Shown here piece after piece: positions 1-12,020 of a DNA stretch of 64,000 nt; within the stretch, counting starts at the first letter, position 1, and every line of letters starts with the position of its first letter. This DNA comes from Henckelia pumila (taxonomy: Eukaryota; Streptophyta; Magnoliopsida; Lamiales; Gesneriaceae): assembly GCF_033568475.1 (NCBI RefSeq), contig NC_133122.1, positions 183,725,449 to 183,789,448 of the forward strand, written 5' to 3'. Position numbers and translations under genes: made by a program. The notes under the pieces were generated by a model. That model did not search any database and was not told the DNA's origin. It worked only from the letters and a program-made list of their open reading frames with translations.

Positions 1-1105
1 AGTTCCCAAATGTCTAACAAAAAGGGCGGTTCTGCCCGCTGAAATCAAAGTAGGCTCAAGATGAATGCATAACAGAAACATAAACATAAGTCACATAACA
101 AAACTCAATCAATCAACAAATACAAGTTCCACATGCTAGAACAAGTATCAATGCAATATGTGATTTAAAAAGGGAAACTCGAGAACCAACAGTCCCGAGT
201 ATGCTATCCCGCTACGATGACTGCTTTTACCTTTCAATGCAGTAGTTCCAACTCTGGATAAGCTACAACAAAAGGTTTAATCAACAACTAAACAATCCAA
301 CAACAAAGGCAACGGTTCAAGGTAATCTCTTTACCGTTCTTCGTCCAATTCTCGACGACCAAATGCTGCTAACACAGGGCTTGGCAACTCCAAACGAATC
401 TGTTCAGATACAATCAAAGATCAATTACCATGATCGACTTACAAGCCAAGTTCAACAACTTCAAAAACGGTTCAAATCTCCAAAACTCAAACCGACGGCA
501 TAACGGCTATAACTGAACAAACCGACAATGCAGACAGCAGTTCAATAGCGATATAACTTCATAAAAATTCTAAGACAACCAAAACAAAGCAAACCCATCA
601 ATCTCAAAATCCACATTTTCGAAAATGGCTTCCAAAAATCATAACAAATCCGAACGTCGCTCTAATTCAAAACCGACAGATAATAAACGATCAGAACTCT
701 GTAGAGAACAACATACTCGAATCTCAAACGATTCTAACAACATCCAAAAACTAGAATGTATCCGATCGTAGAAAAACTTACGATATAACGGAGCTCTCGC
801 TGCAGTGATCGCTAAACTGCCTTCAGAAATAAATTCCAACGGACGGATCGAGCTCGGACTAGATTCTGGAAGCTTGGAAAAGGTTGGAGGCGTCTTCAAT
901 GGAGCTCACGGTTTGGAGGAGGAAGAAGAAGACTTTGTCAACAAAATCTAAATGTAGATAATATATAAAAATCAATATTTGCGTTTTAGTCCCTGAAATT
1001 TCCAAAATTTGCAAAAAGGACCCTGATCAAAATCAAACCAGCTCGAGAACTCTGTAATCTCTGATTAACTCAAATAAACTCATTTAAGATAAAAACAGGG
1101 TGTTA
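1..1105 (-). mobile_element. LTR fragment of a Ty3/gypsy-type element, truncated by window edge
   Basis: Read on the minus strand this begins TATAACACCCTGTTTTTATC at 1105, close to the TGTAACACCC start of plant gypsy LTRs such as element A here, but with TA instead of the canonical TG. It abuts a LINE reading frame that stops abruptly at 1105, as expected for an LTR element inserted into a LINE. The other end and any target duplication lie outside the window. The only long open frame (639-899, minus) has no recognisable domain and I treat it as noise. The LTR call rests on the terminus and the interruption, not on a paired copy. Confidence 0.5.
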
Positions 1106-2990
1106 TAGCAAGCATGGCGAGATTAATCCTTCCAGATTTCTGAACCCCAAACCTCCTAATTCTTTTCGAGCGCAAAGTCGATCCCAAGAAAACCAACGGA
1201 TCCCTCGCTCTCCATTTTGTTTTGATCCCCACCAGAATGAGTTCATCATCTTTTGGAGTTCATCAAGTACCGAATGTGGAAGCAAGAAACAATTCATGCA
1301 ATATGTTGGAATTGCATGAGCTACCGCTTTAAGTAACATATCTCTACCCGCTGCAGATAGAGAATTCTCTCTCCACTTTTGTATTCGGTTCCAAAGTCTC
1401 TCTCGAAGGTATCCAAAAACAGCCTTCTTCTTGCTACCGATGAGAGAAGGGAGGCCCAAGTATTTTCCAGTGTCTAACGGATAAGACACACCAAGGATGC
1501 TGGACAATTCCTCCTAAGTTGTTGATCAACGTTACGGCTATATAAGATTCCAGAATTTTGAAAATTTATCGCTTGGCCACTCGCATGTTCATAGATGTTA
1601 AGAATATGTTTCATTTTGTTGCATTCAGTTATAGTTGCTCGAAAGAAAAAGAAACTATCATCAGCAAACAACAAATGTGATATAATTGGAGCGCCACGAC
1701 AAATTTTGACCCCATGTAAATCTCCACGACGAACAGCCTTTTCAACTAAAGATGAGAGCCCTTGCGCACAAATAATAAAAAGATATATAGGGTGATCAGA
1801 GAGGGCACCCTTGACGCAGCCCGCGGGCCTGGAAATATTGGGCCGATTAGACTTTCATTCACTTTCACTGAATACTTGACTGCTGAAACACAAAGCATCA
1901 TCAATTTGACCCAGCGATGTTCGAAGCCTAGCTGTACAAGCATCCGCTCTAAGAAACCCAAGTCTAGCCGATCATGGGCTTTTCTTACATCGATTTTCAG
2001 AGCAATATCACCCTTAGTTTCCTGAATCTTCCGTTTCATATCATGAATGATCTAAAAAGCTGCGATAACATTATCAGTAATAAAACGGCCAGGTACAAAA
2101 ACTGCTTGTGAATCTGTTATGAGTGGAGATATTACCTTCTTCAATCGATTAGCTAATACCTTAGCCATAATGCGATATAAGACGTTACAAAGGAAGATGG
2201 GTCGCAGATCCTTCATTGTCCTTGGATTAGTGCATTTAGGTATTAAAGTGATGATAGTGTCATTTAGTGAATCCGGAAATAAGCCCTGTTCTAGCCAAGT
2301 GGAGCATTGGCGAACCACTTCTTCCCCAATGAGGTGCCAAAATCGCTGAAAGAAAGCTGGATTATAACCATTAGGTCCTGACGCCTTATCCGAATGCATT
2401 TGGAATAATGCTGTTCGAAATTCACCATCAGAAAAAGGGGCCATCAAAATGCTGTTATCGTCCTCAGTAATTTTAGGTTCAATATGATCTACCACTGGTT
2501 CATAGCAAGCAATACCTGGTTGAAATAGCTGATCAAAGTAATCAAAGGCAAGTCGACATAAATCATGTGTGATTCCAGCATCATCTACTAGTTTCTCTCC
2601 TTTCGTCTAGTAGTTGTTGTATGAAATAACTTGGTGTTCATATCTCCTTCCTTTAACCAGAATTGTTAAGCTCTTTGTTTCCAAAAAACCTTATTTTGTG
2701 CCAGTAAGTTAGAGAGAGTGTCTTTCAGCTCTTTCATATGTAATATAGAGGTTGGGTCAGTCTTTTCCCGAAGTAATTGCTTCAATGAGTTTTCTGTCTG
2801 TGCGATTTTTCCTTTGATATCCCCATTCAGTTTACGGCTCCATGAGGAGAGGTTTGTAGATATATAATCCATGTAATTTATCCATTACATCCATGCTCCC
2901 ATGAGTTGTCCAATATCTTTGAACCACCTCAGATATCTCCTGTTCTTTAAGCCATCTGTTTGTGATCCCCCTTTGCTTTCCATATTCCTA
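1106..2990 (-). pseudogene. LINE (L1-type) reverse transcriptase remnant, ORF2
   Basis: Collinear minus-strand pieces in different frames make up a non-LTR reverse transcriptase. Around 2872-2666 is a linker with KLNGDIKGKI. At 2495-2052 are SDKASGPNGYNPAFFQRFW, TLIPKC and SQAVFVPGRFITDN, hallmarks of LINE RT domains 1-3. At 2039-1746 is DVRKAHDRLDLGFLERML, a changed form of the K-A-[FY]-D motif. At 1674-1474 is LFADDSFFFF, the catalytic [FY]xDD box. At 1507-1103 is the thumb-side KYLGLPSLIG and the WRENSLSAAGRDMLLKAV block. Several stops and frameshifts break it. No endonuclease domain is seen, so it is 5' truncated, as is common for LINEs. The 3' part is cut by the LTR at 1105. Confidence 0.88.
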
Positions 2991-5109
2991 TATCATAATA
3001 TTCAACAAATCTTGATTCGATCCTCTAATAATTTAGCTAAGTTCAAAAAAAAGCAAATGGAAGCATAGATTTGATCATCTATGGCTCTTTCTCTTAATTG
3101 TTTTGTACCCTTTTTTGGGTGCTAACCCCACCAACCCTTTTACCAATGCTAAACCCTATTTCAGCAAGAATATGCATGTTCAACATTTAATTAATTATTA
3201 TTAATTGATATCAAGATAATTTTTATATCATATTTTACACAAAGAATCTTGAAACTAAATTTTATGGGACCCTTATTAAACAAAGACAGTATGAATGAAA
3301 AAAACAGTGCCATTAGTGCACAACCGTCATCAACATCAAATGGATTAAAAAACCCACTCTGAAAACCATAATATTTCTTTTTCAGAAATTAAAAATTAGA
3401 TTAAATGGTGTTTATATATATAATTCCTTAGAACAAAAACTTTTATGAGAAGGTCTAAGAGTCATTTTTTTTAGACGGATATCTTATATGGATTATCTAT
3501 TAAAAAATATTATATTTTATGTTAAAAATATTAGTTATTATTATAAATATGGATATGATTGATTTCTATAAGAAGATTCTTGCTCTTAATTTAGACATAT
3601 TAGTTTTTTTTTTTTTTTAAGAAATTAATAATCACAAGTATCTTACGAAAGAGTAGATTGAGAAAAATAGGTGGAGGTATTCAAGAAGTGTGTACTGTCT
3701 CCCGACAGCCCACCGAAAGATTCTTAGCCACAGAAAATCCCAACCATTGAAGAAATTCAGAGCAAATGGACTATTGGACACTGTTAGAATGTATATAAAT
3801 TACTAGTATGATCTGATGCGTGCATAATAAAAAAATGTACAAAAATTTAAAATTATTTCAAATAAAAAATTATAGAGATTATTATTATATGAATTATGTT
3901 TATTTATAACAACATTATACTGATATATTTTTTTATAAAAATAGATTTTTCTTTGGGAATATATGAATTTTAAATCATATACATGTGTGTATTTATTATG
4001 TAAGGCCTTCTGCAGAAGCAGAATGACCAACTTTCTACACCATTAATGGTATTTTTATTTTAATTAAAATTTTTTGTTTTTTTAACTTTGGAATTAAGTA
4101 AATAATTTTAAAATTAATAATTGAAAATTTAATAAGTACGATAAATAATTATTTCAATCATTCAATGACTTGAATAAATTGTAAAAAATAATTAAAATAT
4201 AAATATTTAATTAATTTATAAGTACATATTATTTGAAAGCAAATAATAAAAAAAAAATCGTGCTACATAACTGATAACACCACGAGGAATATCAATCGCG
4301 AATATATTTCTTTTAGAGTGAAACTTGATCAGAAAGATTTATCGGATATGAAATAGTGTTTGGATAAAAAAAAGTACATTATTTTGGTGTAAGGTACACA
4401 AAATTATTGTTTACTAAATATTAAGTTTTTACAAGGATAATTACACTTAAGATCATAAATTCAAATAATTATATTTTGTTGACTTCATATTAATTTTCTC
4501 CTTCTTTATTGAGTATTTGTTGATAAATGACTAAAAAATATGCGAATATTGATATTATTAATTTTTAATTTCGGATTAAAGGTTGGAGTTTTAGTCATGA
4601 AGTAAGTAAAAGGTAAATGAATAATGATTTAGAGTGGAGGGTGGAATAAAATGAAAACGATGCATTTGTCCACACTAATTAGATTATATAATCACAAAAT
4701 CTCTTTAAGTTAGTGTTTGCAATTACTAAAAAAAAAGTGATTATTAGATTTTGAATTTAAAGAATCACTTTTGTATATTTCTTAAACCCAAATTATGTGT
4801 TAGCTGCGCTTAACTTAATTGAAATCCAAAAGCTAGTCATGTGGTGATTATGATTCTCCAAAAGTGATTCTAATAAGAAGGTCATTGTTAAAATCATTCT
4901 AATCACTTATTTATCAAACACTACCCAACTTTGATTTTTAGATTTTCACATTTGTTTCCAAACACTACCAACTTTTGATTTTTCTTAACTTTTTTATAAT
5001 CTATAAATTAATCACTTCTACAAAACATAATATTTATGTGTCCTTCTGCATGAATTCTTCGTTTTTTTATGAGCATTTCTAATAATTTTTTATACTCTCT
5101 ACAACAAGT
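2991..5109. other. AT-rich spacer, no gene seen
   Basis: Long A/T runs, including a T tract at 3606-3619, and many stops in all frames. The open frame at 3803-4030 (minus) is low-complexity K/Y/N/I-rich translation of AT-rich DNA. Apart from the inverted repeat at 4711-4923 I see no feature here. Confidence 0.6.
4711..4923. repeat. MITE-like inverted repeat
   Basis: The left end TAGTGTTTGCAATTAC is matched by the reverse complement of the right end, TAGTGTTTGATAAATAAG. Inside each end are inverted copies of an AAGTGATTA-type sequence. Size (about 213 bp) and TAGTGTTTG ends suggest a hAT-like MITE. I could not find an 8-bp target duplication. A second ACACTACC(C)AACTTT motif lies at 4917-4976, so the right boundary is uncertain. 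Confidence 0.4.
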
Positions 5110-6100
5110 TTACAAATAATACATCATATACACGCAGAAATACATTAAAAACAATAAACTTATTACTACTACCTCATTATTCTTCCAATAGTCACATAAG
5201 GTTTCCCAAACCTCGGGTTTCAGATTATGAGGGACATGACAAATTTGCAAGAGATCATCTAAAGGAATATTTTGATCATAAGATGTTGCCTTGACTTCAG
5301 TCCTCCATCGCCTCCATGCAGCTCCCATAATTTGCATCTAAATATTTTTGTGGTGAGTAGGGATCACAAAAACGTTCCTACAAGCATGAAACAAATTATA
5401 TTATTTTCAAATTCAAGTATGGAACTAAAGGCTTCTCAACTTACAGTTACATATCCCCATGCAAGATTCAAACGATTCTTAGTTATTTTCCTTCAGTCTA
5501 GAAAAATAAGGGGGCAACAAGTTACCATTTTGAGCAATCGTTCCTACAAAATTTGATAGTGTGGGTTGAATTTCTCCATAAGGTTGGCTCCTTTCATTAA
5601 ATCTTACAACCAATAAGTCATTGGAACCTAATGAATGAACATCCCTCATGGTTGTCCTGCCAGTGTATTTTGGCTCCTTTGAGATGAACCTAAAAAGGTA
5701 ATTAAAACATAATATTAGTTCATTAAATAAAAAAATATAATGTTACTTCATCGTTGTAAATTAAATTAGTTATTCATAAAAAAATCCAACTTTCCTCATT
5801 ATGCTCAACATCATGTTGTAACTCCGATTCAACATTTGGTGTTTCCGATGAAAAGTGTGGCAGTGTTACATCTTGTGATTCATTTTCATCATTTAATCTT
5901 CTATTAGTTGATTCTTCTCTTTTAGATCGTCCTCTGGTATTTTGAAACAATTTTTGAATTATTTTGCTCACCACTTTCAAAGTGTAGCAGTTCCTACAAG
6001 CAATGGACAACAAATATGTGAAGTTTTTCAAAATATTATCACAAGTACCTTCCACATAAATTAAAAATCTTGAAGAAAAAACCCAACGAGGAACCAACAA
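5110..6100 (-). pseudogene. Transposase_24-like (Ptta/En/Spm) plant transposon protein remnant
   Basis: Three collinear minus-strand blocks resemble the plant protein family annotated as Ptta/En/Spm transposase and carried by CACTA elements. From 6100 to 5774 is a charged stretch with RGRSKREESTNRRLNDENES. From about 5695 to 5530, without its own start codon, is KYTGRTTMRDVHSLGSN followed by LLVVRFNERSQPYGEIQPT and NFVGTIAQN, the most diagnostic part of the family. From 5337 to 5173 is GAAWRRWRTEVKA followed by a PEVWETLCDYW block. The order matches that family, and the gaps look like introns. No catalytic transposase (TNP2-like) segment and no CACTA terminus is seen nearby, so this is a remnant. 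I identify it from motif pattern only. Confidence 0.65.
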
Positions 6101-6185
6101 AATAATCAGAACGAAGAAATCGTTTTTTTTTTGTATTCTGTCATCCTAAATGGGCTTAATATGCATAAATACTGGGTTTAGATTA

Positions 6186-9022
6186 TGTAACACTCGGTAT
6201 TTTTCATACGTAAATCTGCATGCATAATTAGGAAAATAATTATATAAAAATTTAATAGTTGGATTAAATGATATTTATGTGATATTATGTGATTTATGTG
6301 CATGGTTTAAAGATTATTTTTAACATTTAACCCGTAATTATTGAATTTTAAGATTTTTGAATAAATGATTTATTTTATGGCGTAGACGGGACTGTGGACG
6401 AACGAGATGTCGGATTTTTCATCCAAAATATTTTATGAGATTTTTATAAGCCTTAAAATATTATTTTAAGGTATTATTTAATAAAAATTATAGTATTTAT
6501 ATATATATATATGTCCATCTTTACCCAAAATAAGTCATTTTAATGACTTTTATTAACTTTTAATTTAAAAATCCCTTATTTTGTAATTTCGGGATTAAGG
6601 AGTTATTATCAGATTATATTTTTGTAATTAAGAGTTTTTAAAATTAGATTTATAATTTATTAGTTAATTAGCCTTATTAGTGAAATTATACCTTAATTAT
6701 TTTCCTAAATATCTACCCTGACCTACGTTATTCCTCTCTTAGCCGCCTCCATCTTCTTCATCCCCATCTCCACGCTTCTTCAGAGAAAAATACAGCCTCC
6801 ATAGCCGAAATTTCAAGAATTTTTAGTGAGTTTTCGTTGATCCGTCGTCCCGGAGCCCATACACGCGGTTGTAGCATCAAATAAAATCCAAGGCATGCCA
6901 AATTCTCTTTTTTTACACCATATAAGCTATATATTTCGTTTTTCATCAAGAACATCATATTTTTTTATGGAATAAATACACGTTTATGACTGAAAGCATC
7001 TTTCCTTGTGCATGGTTCACGTTCTGGCCTCTTTTATGCATCTAAACTCACGTTTTCTTGGCATAGAGCAAGCATGGTCTGCTGGTCAGGTTTTAGGGTC
7101 ATCCTAGAGTCCCTAGGGTTGAGCTTGGTCGGACTTTAGGGGCTGGAAAGGGCAGGTCGATTGGCTTAAATGTTGGGAATGAGAGCAGGCTGCACAGTTG
7201 AGGGCTCATGGTAGAATGGTTCGTTCTCTACCTTTAGGCCATGGTTAGGGGTCTGGTTGGTTGGGTTAGAACCGTCCGGATGTTAGCTAAGTTTGGGAGG
7301 TGCTTTGATGGCAAAATCTGGTTGGAGTATGGAGAACGAACGGATTTGGCAGAACTGCTCACCTGCACGCGCGAGCACAGATGATGCCTGGTATTTGTGT
7401 TCGTTCTTCACCTATAGATTATGGTTTGTGTTGGTTCTTAGTTTTTTGGAAAGGTCTGGAGGTGGGCTAGCTAGTGAGGGTGCCACGGGCCGGAGCTGGC
7501 CTGCAGCAGGCCATAAAGACCTGCTGCTCACGGCCGAGAGCAAGGTGAAGAGGGGGAAACAGGCTGTTGGGTTTCTGGAGGGGCCGGGCTCGGGTTTTTG
7601 GGGTCCGGGTCGGGTTAGTCGGGTCATTGATTATGTTTTTGGGTCCGGGTCCGGGTTTGGTTATTTGGGCTCGGGTATTTTATTTTTAAGTGATTAAATT
7701 AGTTTAATTGTGTTTTGGACCTTTAAATTATTTTAAAGACTTTATTGGGCTTTTAATTATTTATTAGGCCTTAAAATTAGTTATTTAAGTAAGCCCAATA
7801 ATTTTCATGGGTTTGGGAGCTCATGAGAATTATTGGGTCAGTCTGTGATTTTTGGGTTTGTTTGTGATTTTTGGGCTTAATTAAGTTATTGGGCTTAAAT
7901 GTTTTATTTGAGACCAATTATGTTTAAGTATTTTATTTAGGCCAAATTATGATGTTTGGGCTTAAATCTAGGGGAACAGCAGTCTGGACAATCCCATAAA
8001 AATAACTAAGTCTAAAATATATATTTAATTTATTTTATGCATGAAGTTTATTTTAAGTATAAGTATATATGTTATGAAAATAATTAAATATATATTACAG
8101 ACACTTTTTTTAAGTGCATGCATACATGAAATAATTTTATGATGTGTTTATGATTGAGATTGAGATTGAGCTTGAAAATATTTTTATGGAAATTGAAGTG
8201 ATGTGGCGGCACAGATGTGGTTTACCACCGGCAGAGAGGTTGTTCTACTATCGACATAGAGGTGGTTTTACCACTGGCACAAAGGTAGTTTACTACCGGC
8301 ATAGAGGTGATTTATTCACCGCCACGTACGTTGGTTCTTTTAGACTGATCAGTCGGCACAGTTATTAGTCACATTAATGGATATGACCATACTCAATTTT
8401 TATGATTATGAAATGCTCAAGTATTTTATGTATGAATAGTTATGATTTATGTATGGACTGATGATGACAGATGTTTATGATGCATTATTTTTAAGATCAT
8501 GCATGCATGTTTATGTAAGTTACATGTATTAGTATGATTATGTGCTTGTGTGATTTTTAAACCTTGTTATTATGAGATAAAACATGTTAGGCCTCTAGGC
8601 TCACTACGCTTATATGGTGCAGGTGAGTATGATGATAGCACAATAGCTCTGACCGGCGGTGAGGGTCTATGAGTTTACTGGAGACGGCGTCCGTGACCGA
8701 TGCTATTAGTACTTTTATATCATGAGATATTTTAGCTGTGTTTTTAAACAAATTCCGCATTTATACGTTTTTGGTGGTTGAAAATTATTATTTTTATTAT
8801 GTATTCATGGTTTACGGATTTTGAGTTGAGGTATTATTTTATTATTGCATGATTCGAGAATTTTATTAAATATTTGAACATCATTTATATTAGTTTTTAT
8901 TAAAAGTTTAATTTTAGTGTTTATACATATATGTATGGGCATATATGTATTATTTGTATTTGTATTAATTATTATTATTTTTTAAAAAAAATTCTAGCAT
9001 TTTATTAGATCGAGTCGTTTCA
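6186..9022 (+). mobile_element. 5' LTR of element A
   Basis: 2,837-bp LTR from TGTAACAC to CGTTTCA. It pairs with 29226-32004 at the right end and with the partial copies at 13900 and 21565. It contains no gene. The open frames within it (7293-7697 plus, 7412-7627 minus, 6758-6958 minus, 8144-8368 plus) recur in the other LTR copies and have no known domains. Confidence 0.9.
8207..8319 (+). repeat. Hairpin-forming minisatellite in A 5' LTR, five units
   Basis: Five tandem units of 22-23 bp with consensus near CGGCACAGAGGTGGTTTACC. Most units contain a small inverted repeat (GTGGT...ACCAC, GTAGT...ACTAC, GTGA...TCAC) whose arms co-vary between units. The right LTR has only three units at 31266-31333. 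Confidence 0.85.
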
Positions 9023-9024
9023 TT

Positions 9025-9036
9025 TGGTACAGAGCA
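9025..9036 (+). other. Primer-binding site of element A (tRNA-iMet type)
   Basis: TGGTACAGAGCA directly follows the left LTR. The intact site in element D of this window is TGGTATCAGAGC, so A has lost one T. This is the usual initiator-Met primer site of plant chromoviruses. Confidence 0.75.
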
Positions 9037-9276
9037 CGGTACTTGGAGGGTGACTAGTCTGCTACGTGAAGCTCAGTAGCCACACTACCGGTCTGTAAGT
9101 TTTAAATGCTTTAATATGTTTTACTAGGAGCATGTGTTCATAGTATAAGGTTTTATGTTATGAAAGTTTTAAATACTTAGTTATGCATTGCGATTTACAT
9201 GAGAAATGTGTGGTGATGCAACATGCCTCGGAGATGAGTAGTCCATAGGTGTGAAATTGGGTAAAGTAAGATTTGG

Positions 9277-11668
9277 GTGCATCTGCTTGGAAGTATTTTG
9301 CATGAAGAGAGTATTCTGGTTAGAGGTAGCTCTACGTTTGCGTTGCTAGAATCTGGAGCTATGCATTCGTTTATATCAAAAAAGTCTATCAGGCGGGTAG
9401 GTATCACACCCGAGGTTGCTACCACAGGTTATAATGTCACCATGCCATCTGGAGAGATTCTCACTACTACCAGTGTCATCAGAGGCCTGAGATATGAGTT
9501 GCAGGGGCATACAATCAAAGTCCATCTAGTTGTATTACGATGGCAGGCTTTGATCTGATATTGGGCATGGACTGACTGACAGTCAATGGAGCTTCGATTG
9601 ATTTTCGACGGAGGACAGTATCAGTGAAACCTTCTGACGGTGATCTGTTCATCTTCTTTGCATCCCAGAGCAGCAGTGCTTCGCATGTCATCTCTTTTGT
9701 GCGTGCAATGAAATTATTACGGAGGGGTTGCCAGGGGTTTCTTGCCAGTGTTGTCACATCGTCAGAACCATCTAGCAGATCTTTATCAGATATAGATGTT
9801 GTTCGTGAATTCACGGATGTCTTTTTGGATGATGTTGCAGGAATTCCACCAGTTAGAGAGGTGGAGTTCAATGTTGAACTGATGCCAGATACTGTGCCTA
9901 TCTCTAAGGCATCGAACCGAATTGCTCCTACTGATATGAAAGAGTTGAAGGAGTAGATTCAAGAGTTATTGGAGAAAGGCTTTATCTCGATCATGGATCT
10001 AATAGGGATCTCATGAATCGTGTATTTTAGCCGTATAGATCATTGCTTATTATTGGTTTGAATAAGCTAGTTATTGGTTCACGAGTTCTTGGTGATGCCA
10101 TTCGGATTGACAAATGCTCCAGCGGTCTTCATGGATCTCATGAATCGTGTATTTCAGCCGTATCTCGATCAATTCATCATAGTATTTATTGATGACATAT
10201 TGATCTACTCCAGGAGCATAGAGGAGTATAGACAGCACTTGCAGACAGCTTTGCAGACTCTGATGGAGCATCGATTGTATGAAAAGTTGAGCAAGTGTGA
10301 GTTTTGGCTTGAGCAGGTGGCATTTCTTGGCCATGTTGTTTCTAGAGATGGGATAACAGTGGATCAGTCTAAGGTTGAGGCAGTGCAGAACTGGGGGACT
10401 CCGAAGAACGCATCAGAGATTCGCAGTTTCTTGGGTTTGGCCGGATACTACAGGAAGTTTATCAAGGGCTTTTCCTCTATTGCAGTGCCCTTGACATCCT
10501 TGACCAAGAAGAATGCGAAGTTTGTGTGGAGTTCTGATTGTCAGAGGAGCTTCGATCAGTTGAAGGAGGCACTCACTTCTGCACCAGTGTTAGCGATGCC
10601 AGTCGCACACGAAGAGTTAGTGGTGTACACAGATGCGTCTAAGGTAGGTTTAGGCTCCGTACTTATGCAGTGTGACAGAGTGATTGCTTATGCATCGAGA
10701 CAGCTGAAGATTCATGAGCAGAATTATCCGACGCATGATCTGGAGCTTGCTGCAGTTGTGTTTGCGTTGAAAATCTGGAGGCACTATATGTATGGCAAGA
10801 AGTGTAAGATTTTCACCGATCACAAGAGCCTCAAGTACTTCCTCACCCAGAAGGAGTTAAACATAAGGCAACGCAGATGGTTAGAGCTCGTGAAGGATTA
10901 TGACTGTGACATTAGCTACCATCCGGGTAAGGCTAACGTAGTGGCCGATGATTTGAGTCGGAAGACATCAGTAGTATCTTGTTTATCGATGCAGTTGCCA
11001 CTTCAAATAGAGATTCAGAGGTTCGAGCTAGAGGTTTACTCGGGCGAGAAAGCACCGAGTTTATCAGCATTGACAATGCAGCCGACTCTTCGAGATCGAA
11101 TCATAGATAGACAGCCTGCTGATGAGCAGTTACAGCGGATGAGGCAGAAGGATGAGGCTAAGGGCAATCTTCTTTATACTGTTGTAGATGGTATTGTTCA
11201 GTACCAAGGTCGGATGTGGGTACCGAACATCGATCAGTTGAGGACAGAGATCCTGACAGAGGCTCACACATCTCCGTACTCCATTCATCCCGAAAATACA
11301 AATATGTACCGAGATTTGCAGTCTTTGTATTGGTGGCCTGGAATGAAGAGAGACATTGGACGATTTGTATCAGAGTGTTCGACTTTTCAGCAAGTCAAAG
11401 CAGAGCATCAGCGTTCAGCAGGTTTTCTTAGTCCTCTCCCCATTCCGAAATGGAAGTGGGAGAACATAATGATAGATTTTGTGGTAGGTCTTCCGAGGAA
11501 TGCCAGAGGTTGTACAGTTATTTGGGTGATCGTAGATCAACTCACCAAATCAGCTCATTTTCTACCGGTGAGAACTACTTTTACTTTGACTCAGTATGCA
11601 GAGCTTTATATCAGAGATCTTGTTAGACTGCATGGCATACCTGTGTCTATTGTGTCAGACAGAGATCA
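9277..11668 (+). pseudogene. Element A pol, left part: protease, RT, RNase H, integrase start
   Basis: Gag is absent: only about 240 bp separate the primer site from the protease. The protease-like frame (9277-9558) reads ALLESGAMHSFIS where the family has a D-T/S-G active site, so the catalytic Asp is lost. From 9624 a linker ends in a stop at 9954. About 9955-10073 is scrambled and repeats part of 10128-10160, and the first third of the RT is missing. The frame from 10074 holds FVDDIL-type RT residues ([10 protein letters not shown]), RNase H ([22 protein letters not shown]) and the integrase zinc region, where CSTF replaces the expected CxxC. Translation breaks at 11668, where B inserts after an SDRD motif. 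It is a defective chromovirus pol. Confidence 0.88.
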
Positions 11669-11735
11669 TGTAGTAGCCCGAACCCTAATTGAGTAATTAA
11701 AGGATTAATGCTAATTAAATAAATTGGGGATTGGA

Positions 11736-12006
11736 CGGATCGGAAGCTCCGAAGGGACGATCGGAAGCTCCGATCGGGATCGAAAGCTCCGATGAGGATC
11801 GGAGGCACCGATGATATTACGTCATCCATGACGTTTGGCTGGATCGGAAGCTCCGATCAGGACCGGAGGCTCCGATCACCCCTATCCGGAATCAACAAGT
11901 GATATTTTGACACGTGGCAGATCAGGATCTTCGGAAGCTTCGATGGCAGGATCGGACGTTCCGATCCAGGTTCGGACGTTCCGATCGAGGATCGGAGGCT
12001 CCGATC
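11736..12006 (+). promoter_or_regulatory. Palindrome array in B LTR U3 region
   Basis: About ten imperfect copies of interrupted palindromes of the type GATCGGAAGCTCCGATC, with variants such as GATCGGACGTTCCGATC and GATCGGAGGCTCCGATC. They end seven bases before the TATA box at 12013. Equivalent arrays lie at 19403-19673 and 27065-27335. Position just upstream of a TATA box suggests an enhancer-like role, but this is inferred. Confidence 0.8.
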
Positions 12007-12012
12007 GTTGTC

Positions 12013-12020
12013 TATAAATA
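12013..12020 (+). promoter_or_regulatory. TATA box of B LTR
   Basis: TATAAATA within GTCTATAAATAGAAGGCC, about 345 bp into the LTR. The same box occurs at 19680 and 27342. A near-identical one is in solo LTR E (39047). Confidence 0.65.

Noticed and set aside
3803-4030. 75-codon minus frame
   Set aside because: Low-complexity translation of AT-rich spacer.
7293-7697. 134-codon open frame in the A 5' LTR
   Set aside because: Recurs in changed form at 15013, 22676 and 30339 inside the other LTR copies, with no domain; it is LTR sequence.
11736-12006. Regularly spaced repeats that could suggest a CRISPR array
   Set aside because: Units are variable palindromes without constant spacers, lie in an LTR, and the sequence is a plant nuclear genome.
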